Positions 8,025 through 17,335 are shown, counted from the stretch's first letter. The stretch: 64,000 bases of DNA from Bacteroidetes bacterium UBA6183 (GCA_002422865.1 DITN01000065.1:29339-93338), one strand, 5' to 3'. Numbers and translations: made by a program. The notes: generated from the sequence alone by a model not told the origin.

Positions 8025-10214
8025 ATGAATAAAATAATTCTTCTTTTATCGATTTTATTTGCTTGCACTTTGTCGCTTTTTGCCGCTAATGGTGATACCA
8101 CGCAAGTAAATGTATTTAATAAGTTCCACATGTCGCGTTACGGTAATTTTGATCAAAAGGCCAAAATGCCCGACAACAAAACCTTTCAGCGCGTTTGGTT
8201 AAAATACACATTAGGTTGTTTAAGCAATGGACAGTGCGAATGGGATTATACCATTAAGCTATTTTTGCGTGAGCGCACAGGTAAAAATGATTCTACTTTA
8301 CAGCAAGCACCTTATTTAAAAGTAAATAATATAGCAAGAGATTCTGTGGTTTACTCATTAGATACCACTTGGAGAAATGTGTACAACGCAACCACAAAAC
8401 AAACAGATTCTGTTGCATCAACCCCTATAACCGTAATCTTACATGGTGATAGTTTAAATCCTTTAAATGTTACACAAACCATTGTTGCGTTTCCTGTAAA
8501 TTATTGGCGCGTAAACTTTGATACCACAGGAGCTAGAGTTGATTCAGTTTTTGTTGGTGGAGGCGAAATTATTCGTCAAAAATTTACCCCTTATTACCGT
8601 GTGTTTGAAGTGGTAAATAATTTGGAGATGGGAAGGTTTATTTCTCCATATGCAAAGTCGTTTCCTAAAAGTTTTCAGTACGACTACATTTATGATGTTA
8701 CTGAATATGCACATTTGTTAAAGGACTCTGCTGAATTTAGAATTGAATACCAGGGTTACTCATATGGCTTTACGGCCACTTGGGACATGATTTTTGTGGA
8801 AGGCACACCTGCACGAGAAGTGGTTAAAATTGAGAACATATATAATGGTGGTTACAACTACGGACAAGCAACTTCAATAGAAGCAGCTTTGGCACAAAAA
8901 TCATTTACTGTTCCTGCAGATGCAGTAGCAACCAAAGCACGTATTATAATCACTGGCCATGGTGCCGATAACAACGAAGGTTGTGCTGAGTTTTGTGCTA
9001 AAAAAATGTACTTAAAACACAACGGCACCCAAATAGCTGAGCAGTTGGTTTGGAAAGATGATTGTGGTAGCAATCCAATTCCTGCGCAACCTGGAACATG
9101 GGTGTACAATCGCTCAAATTGGTGTCCGGGCGAAAAAGTAAGAAACTATGATTACATGTTAAATGTTACTCCTGGTACCACACACACCATTGATTTAGAC
9201 ATGGAGCAATTTACCGCTAATGGAGCTGCCAGTTATAACATCAGTTTACAGTTAATACATTACAAAGCCGAAAATTTTGAAAACGATGCAGCTGTAGAAG
9301 ACATCATTGCCCCTTCAAAAAATTATTTGTATAACCGCATCAACCCTATATGTGATAATGCAAAATTTGTACTTAAAAATTGGGGTAGTAAAAAGTTAAC
9401 TTCTGCTGAAATATCTTACCAAATTGGGAACAATGAAGTGCAAAAGTTGAATTGGACAGGAGAGTTGCCTTTTGAAAAAGAAACCATTGTAACTATTCCT
9501 TATTTGCAATGGCCAAGTAACTTAACCGATAGAACCTTTAAAGTGTGGGTGAGTAAAACAAACGGATTAAATAGTGATGAAAACACACATAACAATGCCA
9601 TGTACAGCACATTCGATTTGCCGGTTACTTTGCCAAGCAGATTTATTGTACAAACATTAACCAATGCAGCTCCATCGCAAAATAGTTATACCATTACCGA
9701 CAGTTATGGTAATGTTGTTGCGTCTCGTACTTTTACCGCAGCAAGTACTTTGCACCGCGATACGTTAAACTTAGGTTTTGGTTGTTACACCTTTAAATTT
9801 ATTGATACCGAAGATAATGGCTTACAATGGTGGGCAGCTCAATCGCAAGGAACAGGCTCGTTGCGCATACAAAACGTAGGCACTCCTATTCAAATTTTTA
9901 AAACGTTTGCTGCTGATTTTGGCTCATTCCAGCAGTTAAATTTCCGCATACAGCATGCGGTTGGTGTTGAACAGGAGTTGTTGAACAGTGATGCGGTTAA
10001 ACTATATCCTAATCCGGCAAACAATTTAGTTACTATTGAAGGCATGGATGTTTTAAAAGCAGAGCTAACAGACGCTTCGGGTAAGGTGATTAGCACTTAT
10101 AATAATCCTGTTTCAGATATTGATGTAACGAAAATTCCGGCAGGCATTTATTTCGTAAAACTTACCAATACCAGAATGCAATCGGTAGTTAAAAAACTGA
10201 GCATAGTAAAATAA
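8025..10214 (+). CDS. Secreted PNGase F-like glycoamidase with T9SS sorting domain
   Basis: A 729-residue exported protein resembling peptide-N-glycosidase F, which removes N-linked glycans from glycoproteins by cleaving the Asn amide. The signal peptide ends near SLFAA (residue 21). The N-terminal domain has TLGCLSNGQCEWD; the WD pair is at residues 73-74, the position corresponding to the catalytic aspartate of PNGase F. The second domain has GHGADNNEGCAEFC starting at residue 311, then DDCGSNPI, GTWVYNRSNWCPG, all typical of the PNGase F C-domain. A middle region follows, then a type A T9SS sorting domain from about residue 655 (LYPNPANN). Cell-surface or extracellular glycoprotein degradation is inferred. 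Fold assignment is strong; activity is untested. Confidence 0.85.
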   Translation: MNKIILLLSILFACTLSLFAANGDTTQVNVFNKFHMSRYGNFDQKAKMPDNKTFQRVWLKYTLGCLSNGQCEWDYTIKLFLRERTGKNDSTLQQAPYLKVNNIARDSVVYSLDTTWRNVYNATTKQTDSVASTPITVILHGDSLNPLNVTQTIVAFPVNYWRVNFDTTGARVDSVFVGGGEIIRQKFTPYYRVFEVVNNLEMGRFISPYAKSFPKSFQYDYIYDVTEYAHLLKDSAEFRIEYQGYSYGFTATWDMIFVEGTPAREVVKIENIYNGGYNYGQATSIEAALAQKSFTVPADAVATKARIIITGHGADNNEGCAEFCAKKMYLKHNGTQIAEQLVWKDDCGSNPIPAQPGTWVYNRSNWCPGEKVRNYDYMLNVTPGTTHTIDLDMEQFTANGAASYNISLQLIHYKAENFENDAAVEDIIAPSKNYLYNRINPICDNAKFVLKNWGSKKLTSAEISYQIGNNEVQKLNWTGELPFEKETIVTIPYLQWPSNLTDRTFKVWVSKTNGLNSDENTHNNAMYSTFDLPVTLPSRFIVQTLTNAAPSQNSYTITDSYGNVVASRTFTAASTLHRDTLNLGFGCYTFKFIDTEDNGLQWWAAQSQGTGSLRIQNVGTPIQIFKTFAADFGSFQQLNFRIQHAVGVEQELLNSDAVKLYPNPANNLVTIEGMDVLKAELTDASGKVISTYNNPVSDIDVTKIPAGIYFVKLTNTRMQSVVKKLSIVK

Positions 10215-10236
10215 AAGACTGATATCATATAAATTA

Positions 10237-10274
10237 AAACGGCATCAACCCTAAAAAGTTGATGCCGTTTTTTT
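10237..10274 (+). terminator. Rho-independent terminator
   Basis: A 13-base stem, AAACGGCATCAAC with GTTGATGCCGTTT, around a short AT-rich loop, followed by T7. Confidence 0.9.
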
Positions 10275-10296
10275 ATAATACGGATTATATTGCAGC

Positions 10297-10965
10297 ATGA
10301 TCGCCTCTGAAAGTAGTTACATCAATATACACACACACCACAAGCCAGGCACAAATGAGTTGGTGGTTCGCAATGCTTATTTAAAGTTAAACGCCCAACA
10401 AATAGTTAGGTTACCTTATTTGGTTTCTGTGGGCTTGCATCCGTGGCACATCAATAAATATAATTTAACAACCTGCACCGATTTGTTAATGGATGCCGTG
10501 CATTTAAATAATGTTTTTGCAGTTGGCGAAATTGGTATAGATCGTGCAATTGATGTTCCTGTATCAACCCAAATACAATATTTTGAAGCGCAGCTAAATA
10601 TCGCCCGTGCCGTGCAAAAGCCCGTTATTATTCATGCGGTAAAAAGTTACAGCGATTTAATGCCCTTTTTAAAGAAGACAAAAGTGCCTTTTATTTTTCA
10701 CGGCTTTACGGGTAATATTCAGCAGGCTAAAGAAATTTTAAAGTTTAACGCTTACCTCTCTTTTGGTAAAAGTTTGCTTGATGACAAACACCAAGAAGTC
10801 TTGACACAAATTCCCAACGATAGGTTCTTATTAGAAACAGATGTGGCAAATGTCGGTATTAGCCAAATTTATGATTTAGCCGCAACCGCAAAAGGTTTGG
10901 CGCTTGATGAGTTAAAGTCTGTTGTATTTAATACATTTGCCGCAATAACTAAAAGTAAGGTATGA
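10297..10965 (+). CDS. TatD family metal-dependent hydrolase
   Basis: A 222-residue TIM-barrel metallohydrolase of the TatD deoxyribonuclease family. Metal-binding HTHH is at residues 12-15, then GLHPWH, AVGEIGID, IIHAVKSY, FHGFTGN and LLETD, in family order. It is about 40 residues shorter than the usual 260. Its stop overlaps the start of tcdA (ATGA), so the two are translationally coupled; both are often found together in this phylum. DNase or RNase-linked processing is possible; the substrate is unknown. Confidence 0.9.
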   Translation: MIASESSYINIHTHHKPGTNELVVRNAYLKLNAQQIVRLPYLVSVGLHPWHINKYNLTTCTDLLMDAVHLNNVFAVGEIGIDRAIDVPVSTQIQYFEAQLNIARAVQKPVIIHAVKSYSDLMPFLKKTKVPFIFHGFTGNIQQAKEILKFNAYLSFGKSLLDDKHQEVLTQIPNDRFLLETDVANVGISQIYDLAATAKGLALDELKSVVFNTFAAITKSKV

Positions 10966-11693
10966 GAGAAATAAAACCTTGGATGGGAAGAACCCAGTTA
11001 TTGTTGGGCGAAGAAAAATTAAGCAAGCTCATCAACTCCAATGTATTGGTGGTTGGTTTGGGTGGAGTAGGAGGTATAGCGGCCGAGATGATTGCACGTG
11101 CCGGTGTAGGTAAAATGACCATTGTTGATGCCGATACGGTAGACCCGACTAACCGCAACAGACAAATACCTGCTTTACACAGCACCGAAGGTGTTTTAAA
11201 AACAGATGTGTTAAAAGCCCGTTTATTGGACATTAATCCTGATTTGGAATTAACCGTTGTTCCTGAATATTTTAGAGATGAATTAACCCACAAAATATTG
11301 GATGAAGGTAACTTTGATTATGCATTGGATTGTATTGATACGTTGAGTCCTAAGGTGTTTTTTATTAAAGCATGCATTGATAGGAAAATACCTTTAGTAA
11401 GCAGCATGGGTGCAGGTAATAAAGTAGACCCAACACAGGTTAGGGTTGATGATATATCAAAAAGTTACAACTGCAAACTGGCTAAATACACACGCAAATA
11501 CTTACACAAATTTGGCATACGTAAAGGGGTAAAAGTAGTATTTAGTGCAGAGGAAGCGCAGCAATACATGGGTGTAACGATGGTTGGTGCACGCAATAAA
11601 AAATCGGCACCGGGTACCATTAGTTATTTACCTGCCGTATTTGGTTGTACGGTAGCCAGTGTAGCCATCAGGGATTTGTATGATAGGAAGTAG
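10962..11693 (+). CDS. tcdA: tRNA threonylcarbamoyladenosine dehydratase
   Basis: TcdA (CsdL/YgdL), 243 residues, cyclises t6A37 of tRNAs to ct6A using ATP. It belongs to the E1-like ThiF/MoeB superfamily: GLGGVGG nucleotide loop at residues 32-38, DADTVDPTNRNRQ with the arginine finger region, DCIDTLSPK, and the GNKVDPT / FGIRKGVKVVFS segments typical of TcdA rather than MoeB or ThiF. It lacks the zinc CxxC pairs of MoeB. Four-base overlap with the TatD gene. Confidence 0.93.
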   Translation: MREIKPWMGRTQLLLGEEKLSKLINSNVLVVGLGGVGGIAAEMIARAGVGKMTIVDADTVDPTNRNRQIPALHSTEGVLKTDVLKARLLDINPDLELTVVPEYFRDELTHKILDEGNFDYALDCIDTLSPKVFFIKACIDRKIPLVSSMGAGNKVDPTQVRVDDISKSYNCKLAKYTRKYLHKFGIRKGVKVVFSAEEAQQYMGVTMVGARNKKSAPGTISYLPAVFGCTVASVAIRDLYDRK

Positions 11694-11714
11694 TTTTGTA
11701 GAGGCTGGAAGTTG

Positions 11715-11730
11715 GAAGTTAGAGGTTGGA
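11715..11730. repeat. Short intergenic repeat word (copy 1)
   Basis: GAAGTTAGAGGTTGGA, found again exactly at 36103-36118. It sits in a purine-rich run in the gap between tcdA and icd. Such words are common in intergenic DNA of this phylum; function unknown. Confidence 0.5.
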
Positions 11731-11899
11731 AAGGACACCAAACCATAAACCCTAAACTGTAAACCAATAGTTAGTCAACCAATAACGATTCTGCTTATAC
11801 CACCTATAAACAAGATACCCACTGCTAAAAATTATGGGTGTTATTTGCAAGTCAAATCACCATATTTGCCAAAGAAAATAAATAAACCATTTACGTATT

Positions 11900-13129
11900 A
11901 TGACAAAAATAAAAGTAGCTAATCCTGTTGTTGAGTTGGATGGCGATGAAATGACCCGCATCATTTGGAAGTTTATTAAAGATAAATTGATTTTACCTTA
12001 CCTTGACTTAGATATAAAATACTATGATTTGGGTATGGAGCACCGTGATGCAACAAACGATCAAGTTACGGTTGATGCGGCTGAAGCAATAAAAAAATAC
12101 AATGTAGGTATTAAGTGTGCCACCATTACACCTGATGAGCAACGCGTAAAAGAATTTAGCTTGAAACAAATGTGGAAATCGCCAAACGGAACCATCCGTA
12201 ATATTCTAGATGGTACTGTTTTTCGTGAGCCAATTGTTTGTAGTAACGTTCCTCGTTTGGTTCCTAACTGGACTGCTCCAATTTGTATTGGCCGTCATGC
12301 ATTTGGCGACCAGTACCGCGCAACCGATTTTGTAACCAAAGGAAAAGGTAAGTTAACCATTAAGTTTGAAGGAGAAGACGGTCAAGTGATAGAGCACGAA
12401 GTTTATAACTTTAAAGGTGATGGTGTGGCGTTGGCCATGTACAACACCGAAGAAAGTATTCGTGGTTTTGCGCATGCTTGTTTTAACCAAGCACTAACTA
12501 AAAAATGGCCTTTATACTTATCAACTAAAAACACCATTTTGAAAAAATACGATGGCCGATTTAAAGATATTTTCGAGGAAATCTACCAAGCTGATTACAA
12601 AGCAAAATTTGTAGAAGCTGGCATTGTATACGAGCACCGTTTAATTGATGACATGGTTGCCAGTGCACTAAAATGGAACGGTAACTTTGTGTGGGCTTGT
12701 AAAAATTACGATGGTGATGTACAATCGGATACTGTTGCGCAAGGTTTTGGCTCATTAGGTTTAATGACTTCAGTATTGGTTACTCCTGATGGAAAAACTA
12801 TGGAAGCAGAAGCAGCACATGGTACAGTAACCCGTCACTTCCGCGATCACCAGGCAGGTAAACCAACATCAACTAACCCAATCGCTTCTATTTTTGCATG
12901 GACACGCGGTTTAGAGTTCCGTGGTAAATTAGATGGCAATCAAGAGTTAGTTAATTTCTGCCAAGCATTAGAACAAGTTTGTGTTGAAACCGTTGAAAGT
13001 GGAAAGATGACTAAAGATTTAGCGGTTTGTATACATGGAAATAAAGTAAATCATGGCGAACATTACTTATATACACAAGAGTTTTTAGATGCATTAGATG
13101 TTAACCTAAAAGTAAAGTTGGGTAAATAA
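11900..13129 (+). CDS. icd: NADP-dependent isocitrate dehydrogenase, eukaryotic-like type
   Basis: A 409-residue isocitrate dehydrogenase of the homodimeric eukaryotic/IDH1-like subfamily, converting isocitrate to 2-oxoglutarate in the TCA cycle. It begins [18 protein letters not shown] and has the substrate loop [33 protein letters not shown], the metal site region [12 protein letters not shown]...[13 protein letters not shown], and [14 protein letters not shown]. Length and motifs match across the whole protein. Single gene, closed by a terminator. Confidence 0.96.
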   Translation: MTKIKVANPVVELDGDEMTRIIWKFIKDKLILPYLDLDIKYYDLGMEHRDATNDQVTVDAAEAIKKYNVGIKCATITPDEQRVKEFSLKQMWKSPNGTIRNILDGTVFREPIVCSNVPRLVPNWTAPICIGRHAFGDQYRATDFVTKGKGKLTIKFEGEDGQVIEHEVYNFKGDGVALAMYNTEESIRGFAHACFNQALTKKWPLYLSTKNTILKKYDGRFKDIFEEIYQADYKAKFVEAGIVYEHRLIDDMVASALKWNGNFVWACKNYDGDVQSDTVAQGFGSLGLMTSVLVTPDGKTMEAEAAHGTVTRHFRDHQAGKPTSTNPIASIFAWTRGLEFRGKLDGNQELVNFCQALEQVCVETVESGKMTKDLAVCIHGNKVNHGEHYLYTQEFLDALDVNLKVKLGK

Positions 13130-13151
13130 TTTAGCCTCAATAATATCATGT

Positions 13152-13184
13152 AAGCCGTTGCGATTTTTCGTGACGGCTTTTTTG
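13152..13184 (+). terminator. Terminator after icd
   Basis: AAGCCGT (13152-13158) pairs with ACGGCTT (13173-13179), then T-rich. Confidence 0.85.
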
Positions 13185-13333
13185 TTATGTGTATTTTTTG
13201 ATTTCTAAGTAAGTAATTGATTATGTATTTATGGGTATTTATTATCTAAAATTCAACCCAAAATAATATTGGCTTTAATATTTTGTGCTTTATTATGATT
13301 GTCGAAATTGCATAAATACAAACTATTGATATT

Positions 13334-13804
13334 ATGTTATTAAAGTTAAGTTTAATTGCAGCTCAATTTATAGCTGTAGGCGCTTATTGTCAAAACACAA
13401 TAAACGCAGGTGGAGGTACCTTGTCTGGTTCAGGTGGTTCGGGTGATTACAGTATTGGCGATGTTTTTTACGTAGCAGCCTCAGGTACCGGTGGTGCAGC
13501 AACAACAAGTCCTGTTCAGTTTATGTCCTCACAGTTAGTTGGTCTTGCTAAAACAACCCTCTCTAAAAACATTTCTGTTTATCCCAATCCTACAAGTAAT
13601 TTTTTACACTTCGATTTGGCAAAGCAAATCAATGGAAACGTAACTATTACACTTTTTGACTTTAGTGGAAAACTAATAAAGAAACAAGAAGTAAATGCTA
13701 TGCAACAGACCCTTGATTTATCAGATTTGGAGTGTGCGATGTATTTTCTGATTGTTAAAGAAAATGAACAACAGGTTGCTACCTACAAGGTTATTAAAAA
13801 TTAA
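13334..13804 (+). CDS. Small secreted protein with T9SS type A sorting domain
   Basis: A 156-residue protein. The signal peptide ends near AYCQ. A short Gly/Ser-rich region with GDYSIGDVFYVA follows, a pattern seen in many short Bacteroidota surface proteins. From about residue 80 it is a sorting domain: ISVYPNPTSN, then LFDFSGKLIKK, ending in YKVIKN. Almost nothing lies between the signal and the sorting domain, so it may be a carrier or anchor. It precedes the fibre-like gene by 22 bases and is probably co-transcribed with it. Confidence 0.8.
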   Translation: MLLKLSLIAAQFIAVGAYCQNTINAGGGTLSGSGGSGDYSIGDVFYVAASGTGGAATTSPVQFMSSQLVGLAKTTLSKNISVYPNPTSNFLHFDLAKQINGNVTITLFDFSGKLIKKQEVNAMQQTLDLSDLECAMYFLIVKENEQQVATYKVIKN

Positions 13805-13826
13805 TTCAAACCCTAACACAAAAATT

Positions 13827-15008
13827 ATGAAAAAAATATTGTTTACATCAGCAATGCTAATTGTATCTCTGTACTCGTCTGTATCAAGTGTTCATGCACA
13901 GGCACCCAAAAGAATAAGCTATCAGGCCGTTGTCAGAAATGCATCTTCAGAGGTTGTATCAGAAAAGCCCGTTTCAGTAAAACTTTCGGTATTAAGTGGA
14001 TCAGTAACCGGAACTTCAGTTTATTCAGAAACGCATAGCTTAACCACCAATAAAAATGGTCTTGTGTCATTACAAATGGGCGGAGGAACCCTTGTTGCAG
14101 GAAATTTTAATAGCATCGATTGGGCAACCGGGTCTTACTTTGTAAAAACTGAAATAGATCCTGATGGTGGAACCAATTATACCATTCAAAGCACATCACA
14201 ACTTTTAAGTGTTCCTTATGCATTAAATGCAAACCAAGCTGATGATATTTCGCCAAACAGGCAACTTACTTTAAGAAACACTACTGATGGATCAATTCTT
14301 AGGTTAACACCTCCCGGTAGTAGTTCAACAGGTGGTTTAGGTACTTCAAGTAATCATGATTTATACTTTTACACCAATAATCAGGATAGAGTGGTTTTTA
14401 CTAAACAGGGGTACTATGGTTTTGGCACATTAAACCCTACATCCCGATTGCACTTGGCATCAAATAATAGTGAGATAAGGTTGGAAAATACGGTTGATAG
14501 CTCCTCTCTTTACCTTACTGCTCCGGGAGCTGGTTCAACAGGAGGTATCGGAACATCGAGTAACCACGATTTATACTTTTTTACTAACAATCAAGATAGG
14601 GCTGTTATTAAAAATGATGGAAGACTTGGCTTGGGTGTAATGACACCTTCATCAACACTGCATGTGGCAACAGGTAACTCAAGTGAATTGAGATTACAAA
14701 ACACTACAGACAATGCCTCGATATATGTAACTGCCCCAAGTGCTCAATCAACAGGGGGTGTTGGTACGGATGGTAATTTTGGTTTATATTTTTTTACTGG
14801 TGGCCAGGATAGGGCGGTATTATCGCCATCTGGAAATCTAGGTCTGGGAAATTTCAATCCGCCATCAAAAGTTACGATAACAGGTGGCGATGTAAATATT
14901 ACAGACATTGGTTCAGGAATCATTATGAAGTCTCCCAATGGACAATGTTGGAAAGTAACTGTTACTAATACAGGTACGTTTAACAGTGCGCAAATTACCT
15001 GCCCATAA
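13827..15008 (+). CDS. Secreted fibre-like protein with three internal repeats
   Basis: A 393-residue exported protein, not recognised as an enzyme. The signal peptide ends at VHAQ. It is followed by RISYQAVVRNASSEVV and a SVKLSVLSG...YSETHS domain typical of Bacteroidota surface proteins. Then come three repeats of about 70 residues, each with an (E)LRL-N-T beginning, STGG-GT, LYF-T---QDR and an LGLG---P end, resembling phage tail-fibre-type beta repeats. The C-terminus (CWKVTVTNTGTF) is short and has no T9SS YPNP motif. ATG 13827 was chosen because the upstream in-frame starts lie inside the previous gene. Confidence 0.75.
   Translation: MKKILFTSAMLIVSLYSSVSSVHAQAPKRISYQAVVRNASSEVVSEKPVSVKLSVLSGSVTGTSVYSETHSLTTNKNGLVSLQMGGGTLVAGNFNSIDWATGSYFVKTEIDPDGGTNYTIQSTSQLLSVPYALNANQADDISPNRQLTLRNTTDGSILRLTPPGSSSTGGLGTSSNHDLYFYTNNQDRVVFTKQGYYGFGTLNPTSRLHLASNNSEIRLENTVDSSSLYLTAPGAGSTGGIGTSSNHDLYFFTNNQDRAVIKNDGRLGLGVMTPSSTLHVATGNSSELRLQNTTDNASIYVTAPSAQSTGGVGTDGNFGLYFFTGGQDRAVLSPSGNLGLGNFNPPSKVTITGGDVNITDIGSGIIMKSPNGQCWKVTVTNTGTFNSAQITCP
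14262..14880 (+). repeat. Three tandem coding repeats of about 210 bases
   Basis: Repeat units begin near 14262, 14471 and 14682. Units 1 and 2 are closest to each other (shared GTSSNHDLYF-TNNQDR); unit 3 has diverged (GTDGNFGLYFFTGGQDR). Confidence 0.75.
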
Positions 15009-15025
15009 ATTTTAACTAATACCCA

Positions 15026-15059
15026 AAATCCTCATACTAAATGGTGTGGGGATTTTTTT
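15026..15059 (+). terminator. Terminator after the fibre-like gene
   Basis: An 11-pair stem with several G-U pairs (AATCCTCATAC with GTGTGGGGATT) and T7. Confidence 0.8.
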
Positions 15060-15086
15060 ATGCATTAAACCATTGGCATAAAAAAT

Positions 15087-15094
15087 TACATTTG
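15087..15094 (+). promoter_or_regulatory. Bacteroidota -7 box (TACATTTG)
   Basis: Perfect TAnnTTTG. It decides the start of the next gene: the upstream in-frame GTG at 15094 overlaps the box, so the ATG at 15121 must be used. No matching -33 TTTG. Confidence 0.55.
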
Positions 15095-15120
15095 TGTTTT
15101 ATGTTAAATGGAATTCTAAT

Positions 15121-15789
15121 ATGTATGTGCTAAAAATATTTACAGTAACTTTTACAGCATTTACCTTGTTGGCTTGTAACACAACAAGAGTTGTAAAACC
15201 GTTGAGTAAGGGAGAAAAGCAAGTGGGGGCAGGACTGGGTGGTGCATTGATAACATTTGTTGGGGTGCCTATGCCATTGCCTTTAACCAATGTATATGGA
15301 GCTTATGGCTTAAATGATAGAACTACGGCATTTGCGTCTCTGCATACAACCGCTTTGTTGTTCGGGGTATTTCAAACAGATATTGGTGTTAACCAAAACC
15401 TGTTGAAGCAAAAAAAATATATCCCGGGTATAAGTGTTAGTCCAATAGCCAATTTAATGTTTGATAAGTGGGATGGCAACTTTAGCTTTTATCCGCAGGT
15501 AGACCTAAATGCCTATTGGAATTATGGTAAAAAGCAGCACTTATTGTTTACTACATTTAATAATTGGTTTGAATTAAGAAAGACTAAAGCGCATAACGAA
15601 ACACAAACCACACATTGGTTGCCAAGTATTGGTGTTGGGCATCAATGGCATGGTAACAAGTTAAATTGGCAATTAGAAGCCAAGTACATTGCCCCGAATC
15701 AACCCAACAAAAATATAGTAGTAGATTATATAGGGTTGGGGGATAAAGGAACTTTTGGATTATACATTGGCGTGAGTCGTAAATTCTAA
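15121..15789 (+). CDS. Lipoprotein of unknown function, barrel-like
   Basis: A 222-residue lipoprotein with signal ending LLAC (Cys19). No K-(D/E)2 motif follows the Cys (NTTRV), so it should face the periplasm. The mature part has alternating strands (LNAYWNYGKKQHLLFTTFNNWFEL, GVGHQWHGNKLNWQLEAKYI) and ends GLYIGVSRKF with a terminal Phe, which looks barrel-like. Family not recognised. The alpha/beta hydrolase follows after 4 bases, so they share an operon. Confidence 0.72.
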   Translation: MYVLKIFTVTFTAFTLLACNTTRVVKPLSKGEKQVGAGLGGALITFVGVPMPLPLTNVYGAYGLNDRTTAFASLHTTALLFGVFQTDIGVNQNLLKQKKYIPGISVSPIANLMFDKWDGNFSFYPQVDLNAYWNYGKKQHLLFTTFNNWFELRKTKAHNETQTTHWLPSIGVGHQWHGNKLNWQLEAKYIAPNQPNKNIVVDYIGLGDKGTFGLYIGVSRKF

Positions 15790-15793
15790 GGCC

Positions 15794-16684
15794 ATGAAAA
15801 AAGAAATTATAACAGTTTTTATGTTGATGATGGGCTTAACCTCCTGCTTAAGGTTAGACAGCCAGTTGTTTAACAGCGAAGTATTGAGCGAGTATAAGTT
15901 TGAGACTTACGCAGGAAGTAGAGAGTTAGGAACATTACCTGCAACTTATGCTGTTGCAGATAGTATGCGCCATTTGGTTACATTCACTTCGAATAGCAGC
16001 GATGGTGCCGCCAAGTTATATGGTGTATATTTAGGTGAGTTAAATAAAATTGCTACTGATACCGTTATTTTATATTGCCATGGAAATGCCAAACACATGG
16101 ATAATTACTGGAACAGGGCAAAGTTGTTAGCTCATGTGGGAGGTAAACATCGTTTTGGGGTGTTGATGTTTGATTACCGCGGTTATGGCATGAGTGAAGG
16201 AAAATCATCAGAAAAAAATATTTATGCTGATGCCGATGCGGCATTAAAATGGTTACAAAGCAAAGGATTAACATCAAGCCGATTAATTGTATATGGCTAT
16301 AGCCTAGGCAGTGCACCAAGCACCGAGGTGGCAGCTAATACATACAGCTTACAACCCATTAAGCTACTTTTGGAAGCACCTTTTGCTTCATCAGAAGTAA
16401 TGGTGCAAGATGCAAGTAAATTGGCCTTACCAGGAAGTTATTTTACCAGTGCTAAAATTAACAATGCAGATAAGATTAGGAATGTGAAGATTCCTTTTAT
16501 GTGGATGCATGGTACCGCTGACTCTTTCTTAAGTATCCACACACATGGAGAAGTGGTTTATAAAAACTATAGCGGTAAAAAAGGGGAGGCCCATCGAATA
16601 ACAGGTGCCGAACATGGAGATTTACCAATGATTTGGGGCTATGAAAATTACATTAATGCGGTGTATCAATTTATAACAAAGTAA
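15794..16684 (+). CDS. Alpha/beta hydrolase lipoprotein
   Basis: A 296-residue serine hydrolase anchored by Cys18 (LTSC). The triad is visible: Ser170 in GYSLG, Asp243 in HGTADSF, His274 in AEHGDLP. HGNAKH near residue 96 is the oxyanion-hole loop and DYRGYGMSEG is typical of the ABHD13/BEM46-like group. No surface-export motif follows the lipid Cys (LRLD). Likely an envelope esterase or acyl hydrolase; substrate unknown. Its stop overlaps the start of the next gene (TAATG). Confidence 0.85.
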   Translation: MKKEIITVFMLMMGLTSCLRLDSQLFNSEVLSEYKFETYAGSRELGTLPATYAVADSMRHLVTFTSNSSDGAAKLYGVYLGELNKIATDTVILYCHGNAKHMDNYWNRAKLLAHVGGKHRFGVLMFDYRGYGMSEGKSSEKNIYADADAALKWLQSKGLTSSRLIVYGYSLGSAPSTEVAANTYSLQPIKLLLEAPFASSEVMVQDASKLALPGSYFTSAKINNADKIRNVKIPFMWMHGTADSFLSIHTHGEVVYKNYSGKKGEAHRITGAEHGDLPMIWGYENYINAVYQFITK

Positions 16685-16977
16685 TGGAGGCAAAACCAAC
16701 ACACATAGCGCAGGAGATTAAGTTAAAAGTACTTCGTTTAATAGCCCAGAAGGAGCAACTTTTAGAGCAGATACAATTGTTGATACAAGAGAATAATGCG
16801 CTTAAATCTGAAATTCAGCAACAAAAAAATACCATAGAAACGCTGCAAACACAAAATAAAATCGTTAAACTTGCTGAAATACTCCCATCAACTGATGATG
16901 ATAAGCAAGAGTTAAAAAAGCAACTCAACGTTTACATCAAACAAATTGATGAGTGTATTAGGTTGTTAAGCGAATAA
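16684..16977 (+). CDS. Small coiled-coil protein upstream of ZapA
   Basis: A 97-residue protein that is almost entirely coiled coil (heptads from about residue 10 to 60, rich in Gln, Leu and Glu), followed by an acidic linker (STDDDKQE) and a short helix. It starts on the stop codon of the hydrolase and ends 3 bases before zapA. The position and shape suggest a cell-division partner of ZapA comparable to ZapB, but this is inference; sequence similarity to ZapB is not visible. Confidence 0.75.
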   Translation: MEAKPTHIAQEIKLKVLRLIAQKEQLLEQIQLLIQENNALKSEIQQQKNTIETLQTQNKIVKLAEILPSTDDDKQELKKQLNVYIKQIDECIRLLSE

Positions 16978-16980
16978 AAC

Positions 16981-17277
16981 TTGCTTACGTTGAAAGAATT
17001 ATCCATAAAAGTGAATATAGCCGACCGCTATTATCCGCTTAAGGTAACACCTGAGCAGGAAGAGATAGTGAGACAAGCGGCAAAGCTTATTAATGACAAA
17101 CTTAAGGCACTACAGCAAGAGTTTGACGTAAGAGATAAGCAGGACATGCTCAGTATGACTATACTGGAATTGGCCACACAGCTGATAACCCTGCAAAGCA
17201 GGAACGTTATTGAAGATGATGGTTTAACCACGCAATTGCAAGAGTTGCGTACACTTTTAAAAGATATTTCCCTCTAA
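16981..17277 (+). CDS. zapA: Cell division protein ZapA
   Basis: A 98-residue ZapA-family protein, which cross-links FtsZ filaments at the division site. It begins with the ZapA strand KELSIKVNIADRYYPLKVTPEQEE and continues with the A-x-x-IN-x-K-L motif (AAKLINDKLKAL) and the long C-terminal helix DMLSMTILELATQLITLQ. There is no ATG in the N-terminus: translation must begin at TTG 16981 or TTG 16990. It lies between the coiled-coil gene and rny. Confidence 0.9.
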   Translation: MLTLKELSIKVNIADRYYPLKVTPEQEEIVRQAAKLINDKLKALQQEFDVRDKQDMLSMTILELATQLITLQSRNVIEDDGLTTQLQELRTLLKDISL

Positions 17278-17335
17278 CGCATGCAGGCTTAAGTCCTTAG
17301 CACCAATTTTATCACATTTAAACGTTAATTAAATT

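Noticed and set aside
13752..13826. Longer N-terminus of the fibre-like protein
   Set aside because: It lies inside the preceding gene in another frame and hides a perfect signal peptide that begins at 13827.
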